NCBI GenBank assembly: GCA_014904985.1 | Contig: MU129076.1 | Location: 12,908-76,907, forward strand | Direction: 5' to 3' | From: Hydnum rufescens UP504 | Lineage: Eukaryota; Basidiomycota; Agaricomycetes; Cantharellales; Hydnaceae | DNA: 64,000 nt | Shown here: positions 35,404 through 46,049 of the stretch, in pieces | How positions within the stretch are numbered: position 1 is the stretch's first letter | How the letters are laid out: each line of letters opens with the position of its first letter | Position numbers and translations under genes: made by a program | Notes under the pieces: model-generated | Database searches by the model: none | Told to the model about the DNA's origin: nothing | What the model saw: the letters and a program-made list of their open reading frames with translations, nothing else

Positions 35404-36097
35404 TATGGTTGCTGAAGTTAGGTTACAAACCTTGGAAACCTGAGTTTGAACCTGAACCTGACCTGTGGTCAGGTTCAGGTTAAGTTCAGGTTTTGGGCCC
35501 CCAGGTTTTCAGGTTTAGGTTAGGTTCAGGTTTAACCAAGGTTCAAACCTGAAATCACAAGCCCCTTCAGACATGAGAAATACCTGAGCTGTACACTGAT
35601 TTTAACCATAATCAAGAATGAGTCATCAATTCTGCCAAGTTCCAGAATTATGTAAGCAGGTTTCTTAGTGGAGAAATATGTCACTTTGAAGTGAAGTTAA
35701 ACATAAAACCTCATGCAAAGTTTACATTGACTATCCATAGTCTATGTATAGTCAATGTAAACTTTGCATGAGGTTTTATGTTTAATTTCACTTCAAAGAA
35801 TATATTTCTCCACCAATGAACCTGTTTACATAATTCTGGAACTTGCCAGAATTGATGACTTGTTCTGGATTACAATTAAAATCAGTGTTCAGCTCAGATA
35901 TTTCTCATGTCTGAAGGGGCTCATGATTTCAGGTTTGAACCTGAGTTAAACCTGAACCTAACCTGAACCTAACCTAACATAGGTTTTCTTCAGGTTAGGT
36001 TCAGGTTTTACCAATTGAGGAGATTCAGGTTTTGGTTAAGTTCAGGTTTTGCTCAAATGGGGCAAAACCTGACCTGAACCTGACTTTGGCAACCATA
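35404..36097. mobile_element. Foldback (palindromic) transposon, copy 1, 8-bp TSD
   Basis: A 694-bp element whose two halves are inverted repeats over almost their full length, with the centre near 35,741 (ATTGACTAT ... ATAGTCAAT). Termini read TATGGTTGCTGAAGT and, inverted, TATGGTTGCCAAAGT. It is flanked by CCTAGGAT at 35,396-35,403 and again at 36,098-36,105. The same locus in unit B (38,721-38,728) has a single CCTAGGAT and no element. Sub-terminal regions are packed with TTCAGGTT/AACCTGAA. Eight-base duplication and repeated sub-terminal motifs fit a non-autonomous hAT-type element; no transposase is present. Confidence 0.9.
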
Positions 36098-36670
36098 CCT
36101 AGGATATCCTGTGTTACAGAGCATCTTAGGCCTTATCAACACATATATATATATATATATTTTCCCCTAGTTAAGATCTGAAACTAATAGCCTAGGCTGA
36201 ATAGAGAGGCAGAAGATTGCTCCCCTTGATACCCCTAGGAGATGGCATAGGCTTGGTAGGAATGAGGGGAGAGTGCACTGTATGTGATGGAGTCAGGTAG
36301 ACAACCCTAAAGAGGATGCACTTCAAGGCCCACATAGAGCTAGGGAATTGGATTTCCCTTTGTGCTTCTTCCTGCTTGCCTTCTTCATCATCTCTTGCTC
36401 CTCATCTACAAACATTTATAAGATTGCAAAGAAATAGAAGATATTGGTCTGACTGTAGATTAGTTTCAGGGCATTACCCTCCCTGATCCTCTCTGCAAGT
36501 GGTGTGGAGTGGTTTGGCATGACAAATGTCATTTTGGTCAAGTTGGTTTTGACCTTGGACCTCATCAGATGTTCCTGGACCATTTCACCTCCATGAGTTC
36601 CTGAAGTGCACAGGTTAGTGAGATGATTTGGAGAAGATACATTTGTTGGGTAATAAGTTCCATCTCCATG

Positions 36671-36746
36671 GAGGGGATAGCTCAGCTGGTGGAACACCTG
36701 TCTAGAAGGCACGAGGTCCCAGGTTCAAAAAACCCTGGTTCCACCA
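36671..36746 (+). pseudogene. Degenerate tRNA-like sequence with A and B boxes
   Basis: TAGCTCAGCTGGTGG resembles the Pol III A box and D arm, and GGTTCAAAAAACC resembles a B box with three extra bases. A CCTGT/GCACG anticodon stem with loop CTAGAAG would give anticodon AGA, but a Thr(AGT)-like ancestor fits as well. The 3' end reads CCACCA. The acceptor stem pairs badly. I read it as a tRNA pseudogene or the head of a SINE. It contains the only CpG I found between about 36,120 and 37,860. Confidence 0.55.
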
Positions 36747-38027
36747 CAATTTTCAGTCAAATAACAACATTGACAGAGCTTACCATAGAACATCTCTGTT
36801 CATGGAAGATCAAAGCTGACATCTATGTGTAATTTCAACTTGTATTCATGCCTATTTTGACACCATGCCTGGCACAAGAGATTCCATTCATTTCAGTATC
36901 CAGTGCTGTGGAGGCTTCCAAAGCACTCTCAGCATATCTGAGAACAACAGGTATCATATGTTGTGATATCAATGAGTGGGATGGGCACCACCTACTGTAA
37001 TTCACCCTCAAAAAGGTATGTCTTAGATGGGTTTGATTTGCATCCACAAACCTAAGAGGTATTCTCAGTATAGGCATGTCTAAGGCATGCCTGAGTAGTA
37101 TCCCCAAGGGCATTTTTTTCTAAGCCTACCATATAGACATGTCTGAACTAGCTTGCCACAGGCACCACCTGGGAGAGTTTTTTGACCAGTCAGAGAGTGT
37201 TATAGGTCTAATGAGGTATTTTCTGGTACCTTAGAGGTGTCTATGGGGGCTTACTGTGGAGTGTGTCTACTAGTGTCCAATGGTGTCCTGCTCAGGTAGC
37301 ATTACTAGGAGGTGCCTCATGGTGTCTAGATAAATGATTGTGGTACCATTGGAGTATTGGCTTTGTAATGTCTAGTAGTGTCTAGGGTACATATTGTAGG
37401 CACCTACCCAGGTTGCATGGAATGGATGATGTCCCATAGTGTCTAGATCAATAATTTGGGTGCTATCAGAGTGCTTGTGAGAAAATTGTGGAAGAATTGG
37501 GACTTAGACCTGGACAATTATTGAGAAGGCTCATAGGTATGTCAAGATGTGTCTAACCAGTCATAGACATGCTTAAGCATGCCTAGACACACATAGACAC
37601 ATCTACTGTAGATCTAGACATGTCTAGCTGGACTCATGCAGTGGCAACCATTTGCTAAGGTCACATATAAATGTGTTACATAAGTACCCATATGTGGAAT
37701 ATTATCCCCTGAGCTTGGTGCAAGGCACCAGCACCTAGCTCCAGGACTTGATAAGCATAGTAGACTCAATTAAGTGAGTTGTTCCAATAGTAGAGCCTAC
37801 ATCATTAGCTCTAGTGTGGAAACACCCATGTGTGTCTGCATTTATTTTAATTATGTAATACCCAAATGCAGAAATACATCAAGTACATCCAAAGTGTACC
37901 TAAAGCCATCCAGCCCAATCTAGTCCCATGACCAGAGGGAGATGGTCCAAATGGGTAAATGGGCCCAAGAGGACCCCACTGACAAAATGAAACCCAGACT
38001 TCCAAATGCAGTTCAACCTTGAATAAA

Positions 38028-40305
38028 CAATAACAAAAACCAGTCATTCTGGCAGCCCAGCACCATACTGTAAAGTGAGGGAATATGAAGGTAGCAATTA
38101 GGCAGACCACTTGTGGTAATATCTGGTTAACTAAGTACACATGGCTCGATATTATATGGTGGTTGTGGTAGTTGAGAGCAAAGGCTTGTGGCAGTCCCAT
38201 AAGTATATGTGAAGATAGAGTTCATGATCTCCCTCTGTGATGGTGAGAGGTCAGATCCTAATGTTGCATCTGATAGCTCTATATCTGAGGGCTTGTGTGC
38301 TGCCATGTTCCCAAATAACCTGCTTTAATAATCAGTCAGCCATTATTTTGGTCTTCCCAGGGGTCTCTGATACATGAATTAGAGAGGCCTTACATATGTA
38401 AAAAAAAAAAAAAACTAGCACACAGTAGCAAGGGGACCAGGGTATCCCCATGGCAGCACCACACAGTGGACAGGGTGTCCCTGCAATATGTAACCTATAT
38501 TAGTAATTTATTACTAGACTTGGAGACCAGTCAAGCAAGCCAACTAGGGGAGTTGCTGCAGTATATAGGCTATATTGACTGCAGCCTAGTGGGGTTATGT
38601 CAGGGCTATAGGTGACTGGGTTCTTGGTGGCACTTTACATAATGCCAGCTGATGCCTTGATTTGTAATACATTGTATGGCCCAGATATTACAAGTATCAT
38701 GTTTTCATTTATAGATACCCCCTAGGATATCCTGTGTTACAGAGCATCTTAGGCCCTACATATATTGTTTTCTCCCTAATTAAGATCTGAAACTAATAGC
38801 CTAGGCTGAATATGGTTGCTGAAGTTTGGTTACAACCCTGGAAGCCTGAGTTCAAACCTGGACCTCACCTGTGGTCAGGTTCAGGTTAAGTTCAGGTTTT
38901 GGGCCCCTGGGTTTTCAGGTTCAGGTTAGGTTCAGGTTTAACTGAGGTTCAAACCTGAAATCATGAGCCCCTTCAAACATGAGAAATACCTGAGCTGAAC
39001 ACTGATTTTAACCATAATCCAGAATGAGTCATCAATTCTGGCAAGTTCCAGAATTATGTAAGCAGGTTCTTTAGTGGAGAAATATGTTACTTTGAAGTGA
39101 AGTTAAACATAAAACCTCATGCAAAGTTTATATTGACTATAGTTCATTTATAGTCAATACAAACTTTGCATGAGCTTTAATGTTTAACTTCACTTCAAAG
39201 TAACATATTTCTCCACCAAGGAACCTGCTTACATAATTCTGGATTATGGTTAAAATCAGTCATGTCTGAAGGGGCTCATGATTTCAGGTTTGAACCTGGG
39301 TTAAACCTGAGCCTAACATAGGTTTTCTTCAGGTTAGGTTCAGGTTTTACCAATTGAGGAGATTCAGGTTTTGGTTAAGTTCAGGTTTTGCCCAAATGGG
39401 GCAAAATCTGACCTGAACTTGACTTTGACAACCATATATGTGATGGAATCAGCCAGACAACCCCAAAGAGGAGGCACTGTGAGACCCACATAGAGAAGCT
39501 AGTGAGTTGGATTTCCCTTTGCCCTGCTTGACTTCTTCTTCTCTTGCTCCTCATCTACAAACATTTATAGCACAAACAAATAGTAGACCTTGGACTGACC
39601 ATAGATTAGCTTCAGAGTATTACCTTCCTTGATCCTCTCTGCAAGGGGTGTGCATTGGTTCACCATGACAAAGGACATCTTAGTGGGATTGCTTTTGGCC
39701 TTGGACCTTATCAGAGGTTAGTGAGATGATTTGGAGAAGACACATTACTAGGAGGTGCCTCATGGTGTCTAGAAAATGGTTGTGGTACCATTGGAATATT
39801 GGACTTTGTAATGTCTAGTAGTGTCTAGAGTACATATTGTAGGCACCTACTCAGGTTGCATGGAATGGATGGTGTCCCATAGTGTCTATATCAATAATTT
39901 GGGTGCTGTCAGAGTGCTTGTGAGAAAACTGTGGAAGGATTGGGACTTGGACCTAGACAATGATTGAGAAGGCTCATAGGTACAGTACAGTATGTCAAGA
40001 TGTGTCTAAATAGTCATAGACATGTCTAAGCATGTCTAGACTCATGCAGTGGCAACAATTTGCTAAGATCACATATACATGTGTTATATAAGTATAAGTA
40101 CTCATATATGGAATATTATGCAAAGATCCATGTGTCTGCATTTATTTTAACTATGTAATACCCAAATACATCCAAAGTGTACCTAACCCATCCAGCCCAA
40201 TCTAGTCCCATGACCAGAGGGGGATTGGTAAAGGGGCCCTCAGAGGACCCTGCTGAAAAAAAAAACCCAGACCTCCAAATGTAGTTCAGCCTTGAATAAA
40301 TAATT
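38028..40305. repeat. Diverged tandem unit B
   Basis: Begins AATAACAAAAACCAGTCATT and ends near TTCAGCCTTGAATAAATAA. It corresponds to unit A with many CpG positions changed to TpG or CpA. Unit B carries its own foldback element at another position and lacks the ~650-bp part with the tRNA-like sequence. By eye I find no CpG from about 38,150 to 41,165. Confidence 0.85.
38811..39436. mobile_element. Foldback transposon, copy 2, no TSD
   Basis: A 626-bp relative of the element at 35,404, with the same termini (TATGGTTGCTGAAG and, at the right end, ACAACCATA) and a palindrome centre near 39,145. Flanks are CCTAGGCTGAA and TATGTGATGG, with no duplication. In unit A these flanks are joined by 79 bp (36,202-36,280) that are absent here. 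Confidence 0.85.
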
Positions 40306-41510
40306 ACCATATATGAGTGTACTTTTAAATCCAGAAATTCTGGAAATTACTGGACAGGAACCACTGGATGGATCAGGCCAAAATTTGGCACATAATTCTA
40401 ATATATTAGGGTGAGAATCATATAAGAACATCAGTCAATTCCAATGCATGGGGGGGGAAGATCAAAACCCAATTATGAAGGCCATGGAGCAGCTATGTTC
40501 TAAGATTTGGCACACAATATGAGAATTATAAGGTGAGAGTTCATGCAAAATTCCACCCCTATCCAATCATTCCTTGGTACCTAACCACAGAACCCCCTCA
40601 AAATCAAACACACAGATCCCACAGGCTATGAACCACCTGAACCCTTGAAATTTGGCATGTGTTATCACTAACCACATCATATTGCAGGCCTCAAATTTTG
40701 GAATCCATTGCTTTCCCATTGCTCTAGAGGGGCATGAACATGCAAATAAGCCCCCATTGCATAGGGCCTCCCACTCATGGAATTCAAATGAAACTCTGCA
40801 TTATGCCATATATGCACCTCCTCCCCTTTTATCACACCTATTTATTTGTCTATGCCTTTCCTATTTCTTCTTACACTGCTCCATATGCTACCCCACCCTT
40901 CCTCCCCCCTGCTGCCTTCACCCTTCTCATGCTGAACACCCCCTTACTTCTGTCCTCTTAGTTCTCTCACTCTTTAATTCCTCCACTTTCTCCCAATTTA
41001 GATACCAACCTCAGTAGACCCATAGTGCAGCATATGTCTCCTTGGCATGGATATGCACTCTAATTTGATTACATCATCATGTTATAAGGCAAGGGTTACT
41101 ATGAGTAAACCTGCAGGTGCTTGAATGGGTTGTATCAACTTGTATGTACCCCAGCCTTGATCCAATCTGTCGCAATTTCCTGCTCTATTGGGGGCCAATT
41201 TCTGGTGATGAAAGAAAGCTTCACTGTCGGGTTTAGGACTATCATGGAGGGGTGATTGGACAGTAAGTGTCTGATTACAGATTTATATTGATAGACATAC
41301 ACATAGCCATGACATACACAGGGCTCTTCCTCACTTTTTCATGATACTTGTTAAGCCATTCCATACCTTCCAAAATGCAATGCTTGGTATGGGGTTGAGT
41401 TGTATTTTGATAGTGTTTGGACTGTTATCTCATTATTGCATATAGTAATCTCCTTAAGTATTATCTACAATATAGTTCTTACATGAGACTGAGTAATCCC
41501 CTTAGCCTTC
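40306..41510. other. CpG-free non-coding sequence
   Basis: Continues the compositionally unusual block. A 121-codon ORF (40,652-41,017) is low in information (Pro, Leu and Ser from C/T-rich DNA) and has no motif. The first CpGs reappear near 41,170. Confidence 0.5.
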
Positions 41511-41695
41511 AATACTCACTCCATGAAATCCTATCATCGATATCCTCGACATGTTGAACCCCCTTTCACTGTCCGCAATTGTTCTCTGAATCATACACAT
41601 CAAGCCACAGCCCTGTTATTTTTTTTGCAATCTCAAATGTCTGGTTCTATAGTGTCATCTTGTTGAATGAAGTGAAATCAGTGGTGTGTTCGCCA
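41511..41695. repeat. Direct repeat, right copy (decayed DUF1776 3' end)
   Basis: Matches 34,436-34,635. It keeps GATATCCTCGACATGTTGAA and CGCAATTGTTCTCTGA but has lost bases inside the codons, and its CpGs in the 3' part are changed (ACCGTACGC to ATCATACAC). It lies 18 bp from the stop codon of the convergent carrier gene. Confidence 0.88.
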
Positions 41696-41712
41696 TCATC
41701 CTTACGCTAGCA

Positions 41713-43143
41713 TTACTGTATCCCGGGCCCTAAAGCCTCCCACACCAGAAATCCAATTCCCCATGGCCCTACTCGTGCAAGAGCCCTTAACACGGGGTAC
41801 ACTCTAGACCGCCAGCCGCTGGCATCGCTTGATCTAGATGTCATAACTGAAGGTGATGGGCCGCGGAACAGCCCGCGCATGCCCTCCTCGCGTACTATTT
41901 TGAGCACGAGATCAAGCAGGGGTGGGAAACGGGATTGGGCGGCAACTTTGGGAGGGGCTGCCATTAGCTGAGATGCTGTCCCTACAGATAAGGAGGAAAT
42001 ATGCCACTCCCGACGGATGGCATCAAATGGCCTTCCAACAATTTCGTATCCGAGACCTGCAACCACTAAAGATCGGATGGAGGCGGCGTAAACTTGGTTC
42101 TGGGGAAGCAGGATTACACAACTTGCCTCCACCAGTGACCAGTACTGTGCCTTGGGTCATACGAGCCGTCTTCGAAGTCTTTGTCTTCTCATCTTCAGAC
42201 AATAAATTTCCGGATTGCGCAGAGAGGCTTCTCTCTACAAACGAAGAAGCCTGTAATGCAGCTTTACGGGATATATCGAAGACTGCGAAAAATAGGGCGA
42301 ATCCAAGGACGTCTTTGGCGAGACCCCAACCCCAGCCATCCCATCCTGGAGTAAAGAGGGGTCTAACAATAAGCCAACAGTACCTGTAACTCGTAGCATC
42401 AAAGCCTTCACCTCGACCTGCCATTTCGCGAACCTCATGCATCCATTCTCTCACTTCCCGCATTTCGCGAATCTGCTGTACCCTTGCTTCCGCACTTCTG
42501 GAAGGCCGAAGGGGAGATTCAGTCCGTAAGAAAACTTCTTTCCATGCGTGTCGCCACCCCGAGACGCTCTTCTCTGGATGAAATACGCCGTGTTCCATTA
42601 AAATCCTTGCATTATCTGCCGGTGCACCCGCTATAGCTTGGATTGCACCAGCACTGGCGCCAGATATAGATGCGATAACTCCAACAGCCGAGTCAGACAA
42701 GGAAGATTGAAATACAAAGTGAAGAGGTACATACGCGTTGTAGATGCATGTGGGAATTCATGGCAGAGCGTTGAGCTCATGCTGGTATATGACGTAAACA
42801 GGAGCGTCCCCAGACACGCATTAATGAGAAGAGGGGGAAAGAAATGTCGAGGGATGACAGATACCTGTCCTCGATATCAGAACGTGAGCGTCCCGCAACG
42901 CAAAATCAAATGTACCCCATGTTGCTTTATAAGGGAGTTTAAATATTTCGGTGATAGTGTTTCCCCATCTCTCCGAGCTGAATTCCGGAGAGAGGTCCAG
43001 CCACTAGCTTTGACAGGGCGGAATAGACGCACTGGTCGCGAGAAATATACTGTGACACCGCGAAGGAGACTTCGAGTAACGGCGGCGTAGATTGAGCTAT
43101 TGTCTGAACCAGTGTGGTCCCTCTTGCCACCCTCCTGTGACAT
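41713..43143 (-). CDS. Mitochondrial carrier family protein
   Basis: ATG at 43,143 (MSQEGGKRDHTGSDNSSIYA), stop TAA at 41,713. Segments: YFSRPVRLFRPVKASGW, HFFPPLLINACLGTLLF, VIASISGASAGAIQAIAGAP with DNARILME, FTPGWDGWGWGLAKDVLGFA, LVTGG then VVAGLGYEIVGRPFDAI, and MRGLFRGPSPSVMTSRSS. The G-rich turn plus P-x-D-x-A/I-R pattern (APADNAR, RPFDAIR) is the carrier signature in a diverged form. A substrate cannot be inferred. The intron at 42,066-42,126 has a GC donor. The gene is divergent from MPP10 (102 bp between starts) and convergent with the DUF1776 gene across the CpG-poor block. Confidence 0.8.
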
Positions 43144-43245
43144 TCACAAACCTAACCGCGAAGGCTAGCAAAGGAAGCACTGAGGCGGTGCCACAGCGGC
43201 ATCTCCCGCATATTTAATTTACTGCTACCCAAAAAGTTTCTACGC
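43144..43245. promoter_or_regulatory. Divergent promoter, carrier / MPP10
   Basis: Only 102 bp separate the two start codons. The region holds a CATATTTAATTTACTG patch near 43,210 that may serve as TATA for MPP10. Both 5' UTRs must be very short, or transcripts overlap. Confidence 0.5.
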
Positions 43246-46049
43246 ATGGAAGTAGAGAGTGCTCAAGCCCGGCACCCTGAATTGGTTCCGCTGGTGGATC
43301 TCGTGGAATCCAGTCCCGAACTGCTTGCCGTTGGCGACATTAATATCCAACATGCCGCTCTGCAAGCAGCGAAGTTTGTTTTTGACATGGGTTCTGTTCA
43401 TTCATGTTTAAAGTAGAGGTTTATTTGCTAAAAGGTTGGCCTATTAGCTATTTCTCTGGAACCAAGCGCCGAAAAGCATATAACGGGATTACTTGAATCT
43501 ATTCAAGCCGCCACAAGCTCGGAAGCTGGACCCCAAACGCGCTCGAAAACTAAAGCAGCACAGGAAAATGCACCTGCCCCAGCTCCCCCACGCCCCCCAT
43601 TGCCACCTTTCGCATTGACACCCATCGATTCATTGTATCTCGAGAATATGAACGCTGACCAAATTTGGGAGCAACTCGAATTGCGCACCAAGAATATTTC
43701 TCAAGTCCTGGAGGCCATCGTCGAGGAAAGCGGCGGGACAGAAGAGGACGATTCTGACTCCTCCGAAAATCCCGGTGGATCTGATAGCGAGATGGACCTC
43801 GATATGGATGAGATTGATACTTTCGACGATGAAGACTCTGACGAGGACTATGAGGATGAAGCAGACGAAAGTGGGGACGGCGATGGGGACGCTCAGGGAT
43901 CTGAAAGTGATATGGATTCTGACGAAGCCGTCCCAGATCTAAACAAGGAGAGCATCGCGCCTATTCGCCCAGGCGATGATGAACTTTATCCAGAACTTGA
44001 CTTGGACCGTCCCCGTGGATCGAGATTACTGCGCTCGGGCGCCAAACGGTTCGCCTTCTCTCTCGAGTTATTGAATGTGCTGTGAATTCTAATTCCGTTT
44101 TTTTGTTTTCAGACCGTCGCATCCAACTTTGGACGACGAATTCTTCTCTATTGATGACTTTAACCGACACACCGAGGAAATGGAGTCCCTGTCCCGCTCC
44201 CGTGGGCATCTCAGTGTGGATGATGATGAAGACGACAACGAGCCCGAGGATGTCGATTTATTCCATCCTCTGGATGAGGCTCCGGAGGCCTTCGACGAGG
44301 GTGATGAAGACGGGAACAATCTTTCTTCTAGTCAAGTCGTTTTATGCGTTGCCTCTATTGCTCACAATGTACTGATGCTATTTGGCGCGCCTTAAATAGA
44401 CCCAAGCTATGAAGACTTTTTCGCGCCACCAAGACGGCCCATTAAACGGCGACATCGAGATAGTAATGCAGATGCTCTGCATGAGGGTCCCTCCTCGAAA
44501 TCCACGGCTGGTGGTGCGTCGAAGGGTGTCACGTTCAGTGGTAGTGTCCGTGTCAAAACCATCGAGCCCCGAAAAAGTAAGGGCAAAGCTATTTCCAAAA
44601 TCAAAGACAAATTATCTCTGCTGTTCTCCTCTGGCGACAACGATGATGATGACGACGACGACGAAGTTGACTGGGACATGGAAAAATTCGTTGATGATGC
44701 CGATGGCTCATCAAAGGTTTGGGGTGGGGATGCGATGGAAGACGATGAGGATGATGAAGACAGCGACGAAGATGAAGACGAAGATGATGAAGATGAAGAC
44801 AACGAAGGAGATTCCGAAGGCGAGGACGGAAGTAGTTTCCATGGCGTGGAGACCATACAACGCCTTAAGGACGACCTGTTTGATGACAATGAAGATGAGG
44901 GGGTAGACGCAGGTTCGGAGATTTTATTTCATGAATAACACTTCTGCTACCCAATCGCTGACATGATTACAGGCAAAGCTCTCTCTACGTATCAAAAGCG
45001 TCAAGCAGAACTTGCGGAGCAGATCAAGGCGCTCGAGGCGGAGAATATTGGTCCGAAGGATTGGACTGTCATGGGTGAGGCGACATCGCGCGCTCGGCCT
45101 AAAAACAGTCTCCTTGAAGAAGACCTGGAGTTCGAGCGAGCCGCGAAGGCTGTTCCTGTTATTACGGAAACGACTACGAAGACCTTAGAGGACCGGATCA
45201 AGGCCCGTATACTCGAGGTCAGTGTCGACATGATGTATCGTCTAGAGATTTCCTTCTCATCATTTCGTTTCCTGAATAGAACCGGTTTGACGACGTTGTA
45301 CGGAAACGTCCCGTTGATGAAAAACCTTTCCTCCCATCGCGTGTCTTTGAACTTCAGGACACGCAATCATCTCGGTCGCTTGCTCAGATCTACGAAGATG
45401 AATATTCTGCCGCTAACGCTGATGCTCAGGGTGTGTCACGAGGGGATGATCGCGACGGGAAGCTTGCAAAGGAGCACGAGGAAATTGATAATTTGTGGGG
45501 AGCCATCTGCTACAAATTGGATGCATTAAGCAATGCGCACTTTACACCCAAACAAGTTCGTGGTTGTCTCTGCGCAGTTGGATCTACTAATACTGAAATT
45601 CATATGGTCTGCAGCCGAAAGCCACTATATCAACAGTATCCAATGTTTCCACCACCACACTGGAATCTGCACTCCCGACCGCCGTGTCGACTTCGACGCT
45701 TCTTGCCCCTGAAGAAGTACACACTCCCGCTGCGGGCGACCTGCGAACGCGTTCTGAACTTACCCCACAAGAAAAACGCACGGCCCGCCAGAAGGCACGG
45801 AAGGCGCGAAAGAAGCGCCAGGATGCCCTCGCGGGTGCCGTTGGCAAATTTGGAAGTGCTCGTGGGAGGAAAGTGCCGAAGAATGTGAAGGAGGCCAAGG
45901 ACGTGGCTCTGAAAAGCCTGGTGAAGACTGGGAAAGGGGTCACTGTTGTTGGGAAGGAACGGCGCAGGCCCCTCGGGTCGAGGGAGGCTGTTGGGAGATC
46001 AAGATCAGATACGAAGGGGTCAGGAGAGGGGATGAATTGGAAACTTTAA
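43246..46049 (+). CDS. MPP10: U3 snoRNP protein MPP10
   Basis: Starts MEVESAQARHPELVPLVDLV. It has the MPP10 layout: N-terminal helical part (NADQIWEQLELRTKNISQVL), long Asp/Glu-rich tracts (43,740-43,930 and 44,640-44,900), a DLDRPRGSRL-like block with PTLDDEFFSIDDFN, the RSLAQIYEDEYSAAN motif, and IDNLWGAICYKLDALSNAHF with FTPKQ. The C-terminus is basic (QEKRTARQKARKARKKRQ) and ends MNWKL. MPP10 scaffolds IMP3 and IMP4 in the small-subunit processome in the nucleolus. Introns are visible at about 43,390-43,434, 44,040-44,113, 44,330-44,398, 44,910-44,972, 45,217-45,280 and 45,555-45,614. Confidence 0.93.

Larger units (their letters stand above)
34653..38027. repeat. Diverged tandem unit A
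   Basis: Starts AATAACAAAAACTAGTCATT and ends CCAAATGCAGTTCAACCTTG. It aligns over its whole length with unit B, which follows directly. Unit A is longer because it holds a foldback element at a different site and an extra ~650 bp with a tRNA-like sequence. CpG dinucleotides are kept only near its left end (about 34,900-35,110). Confidence 0.85.

Noticed and set aside
37847..38200. 117-codon minus-strand ORF spanning the unit A/B junction
   Set aside because: The frame crosses a repeat boundary and is not conserved in unit B, so it is chance.
34653..40305. LTR retrotransposon interpretation of tandem units A and B
   Set aside because: The units are over 2 kb, have no PBS, polypurine tract or pol ORF, and abut directly instead of flanking an internal region.
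40652..41017. 121-codon plus-strand ORF in the CpG-free block
   Set aside because: It is encoded by C/T-rich low-complexity DNA, has no motif, and the block otherwise lacks coding signal.
43740..44900. GA/GAT-rich tracts resembling microsatellites
   Set aside because: They encode the acidic tracts expected in MPP10 and stay in frame; they are part of the gene.
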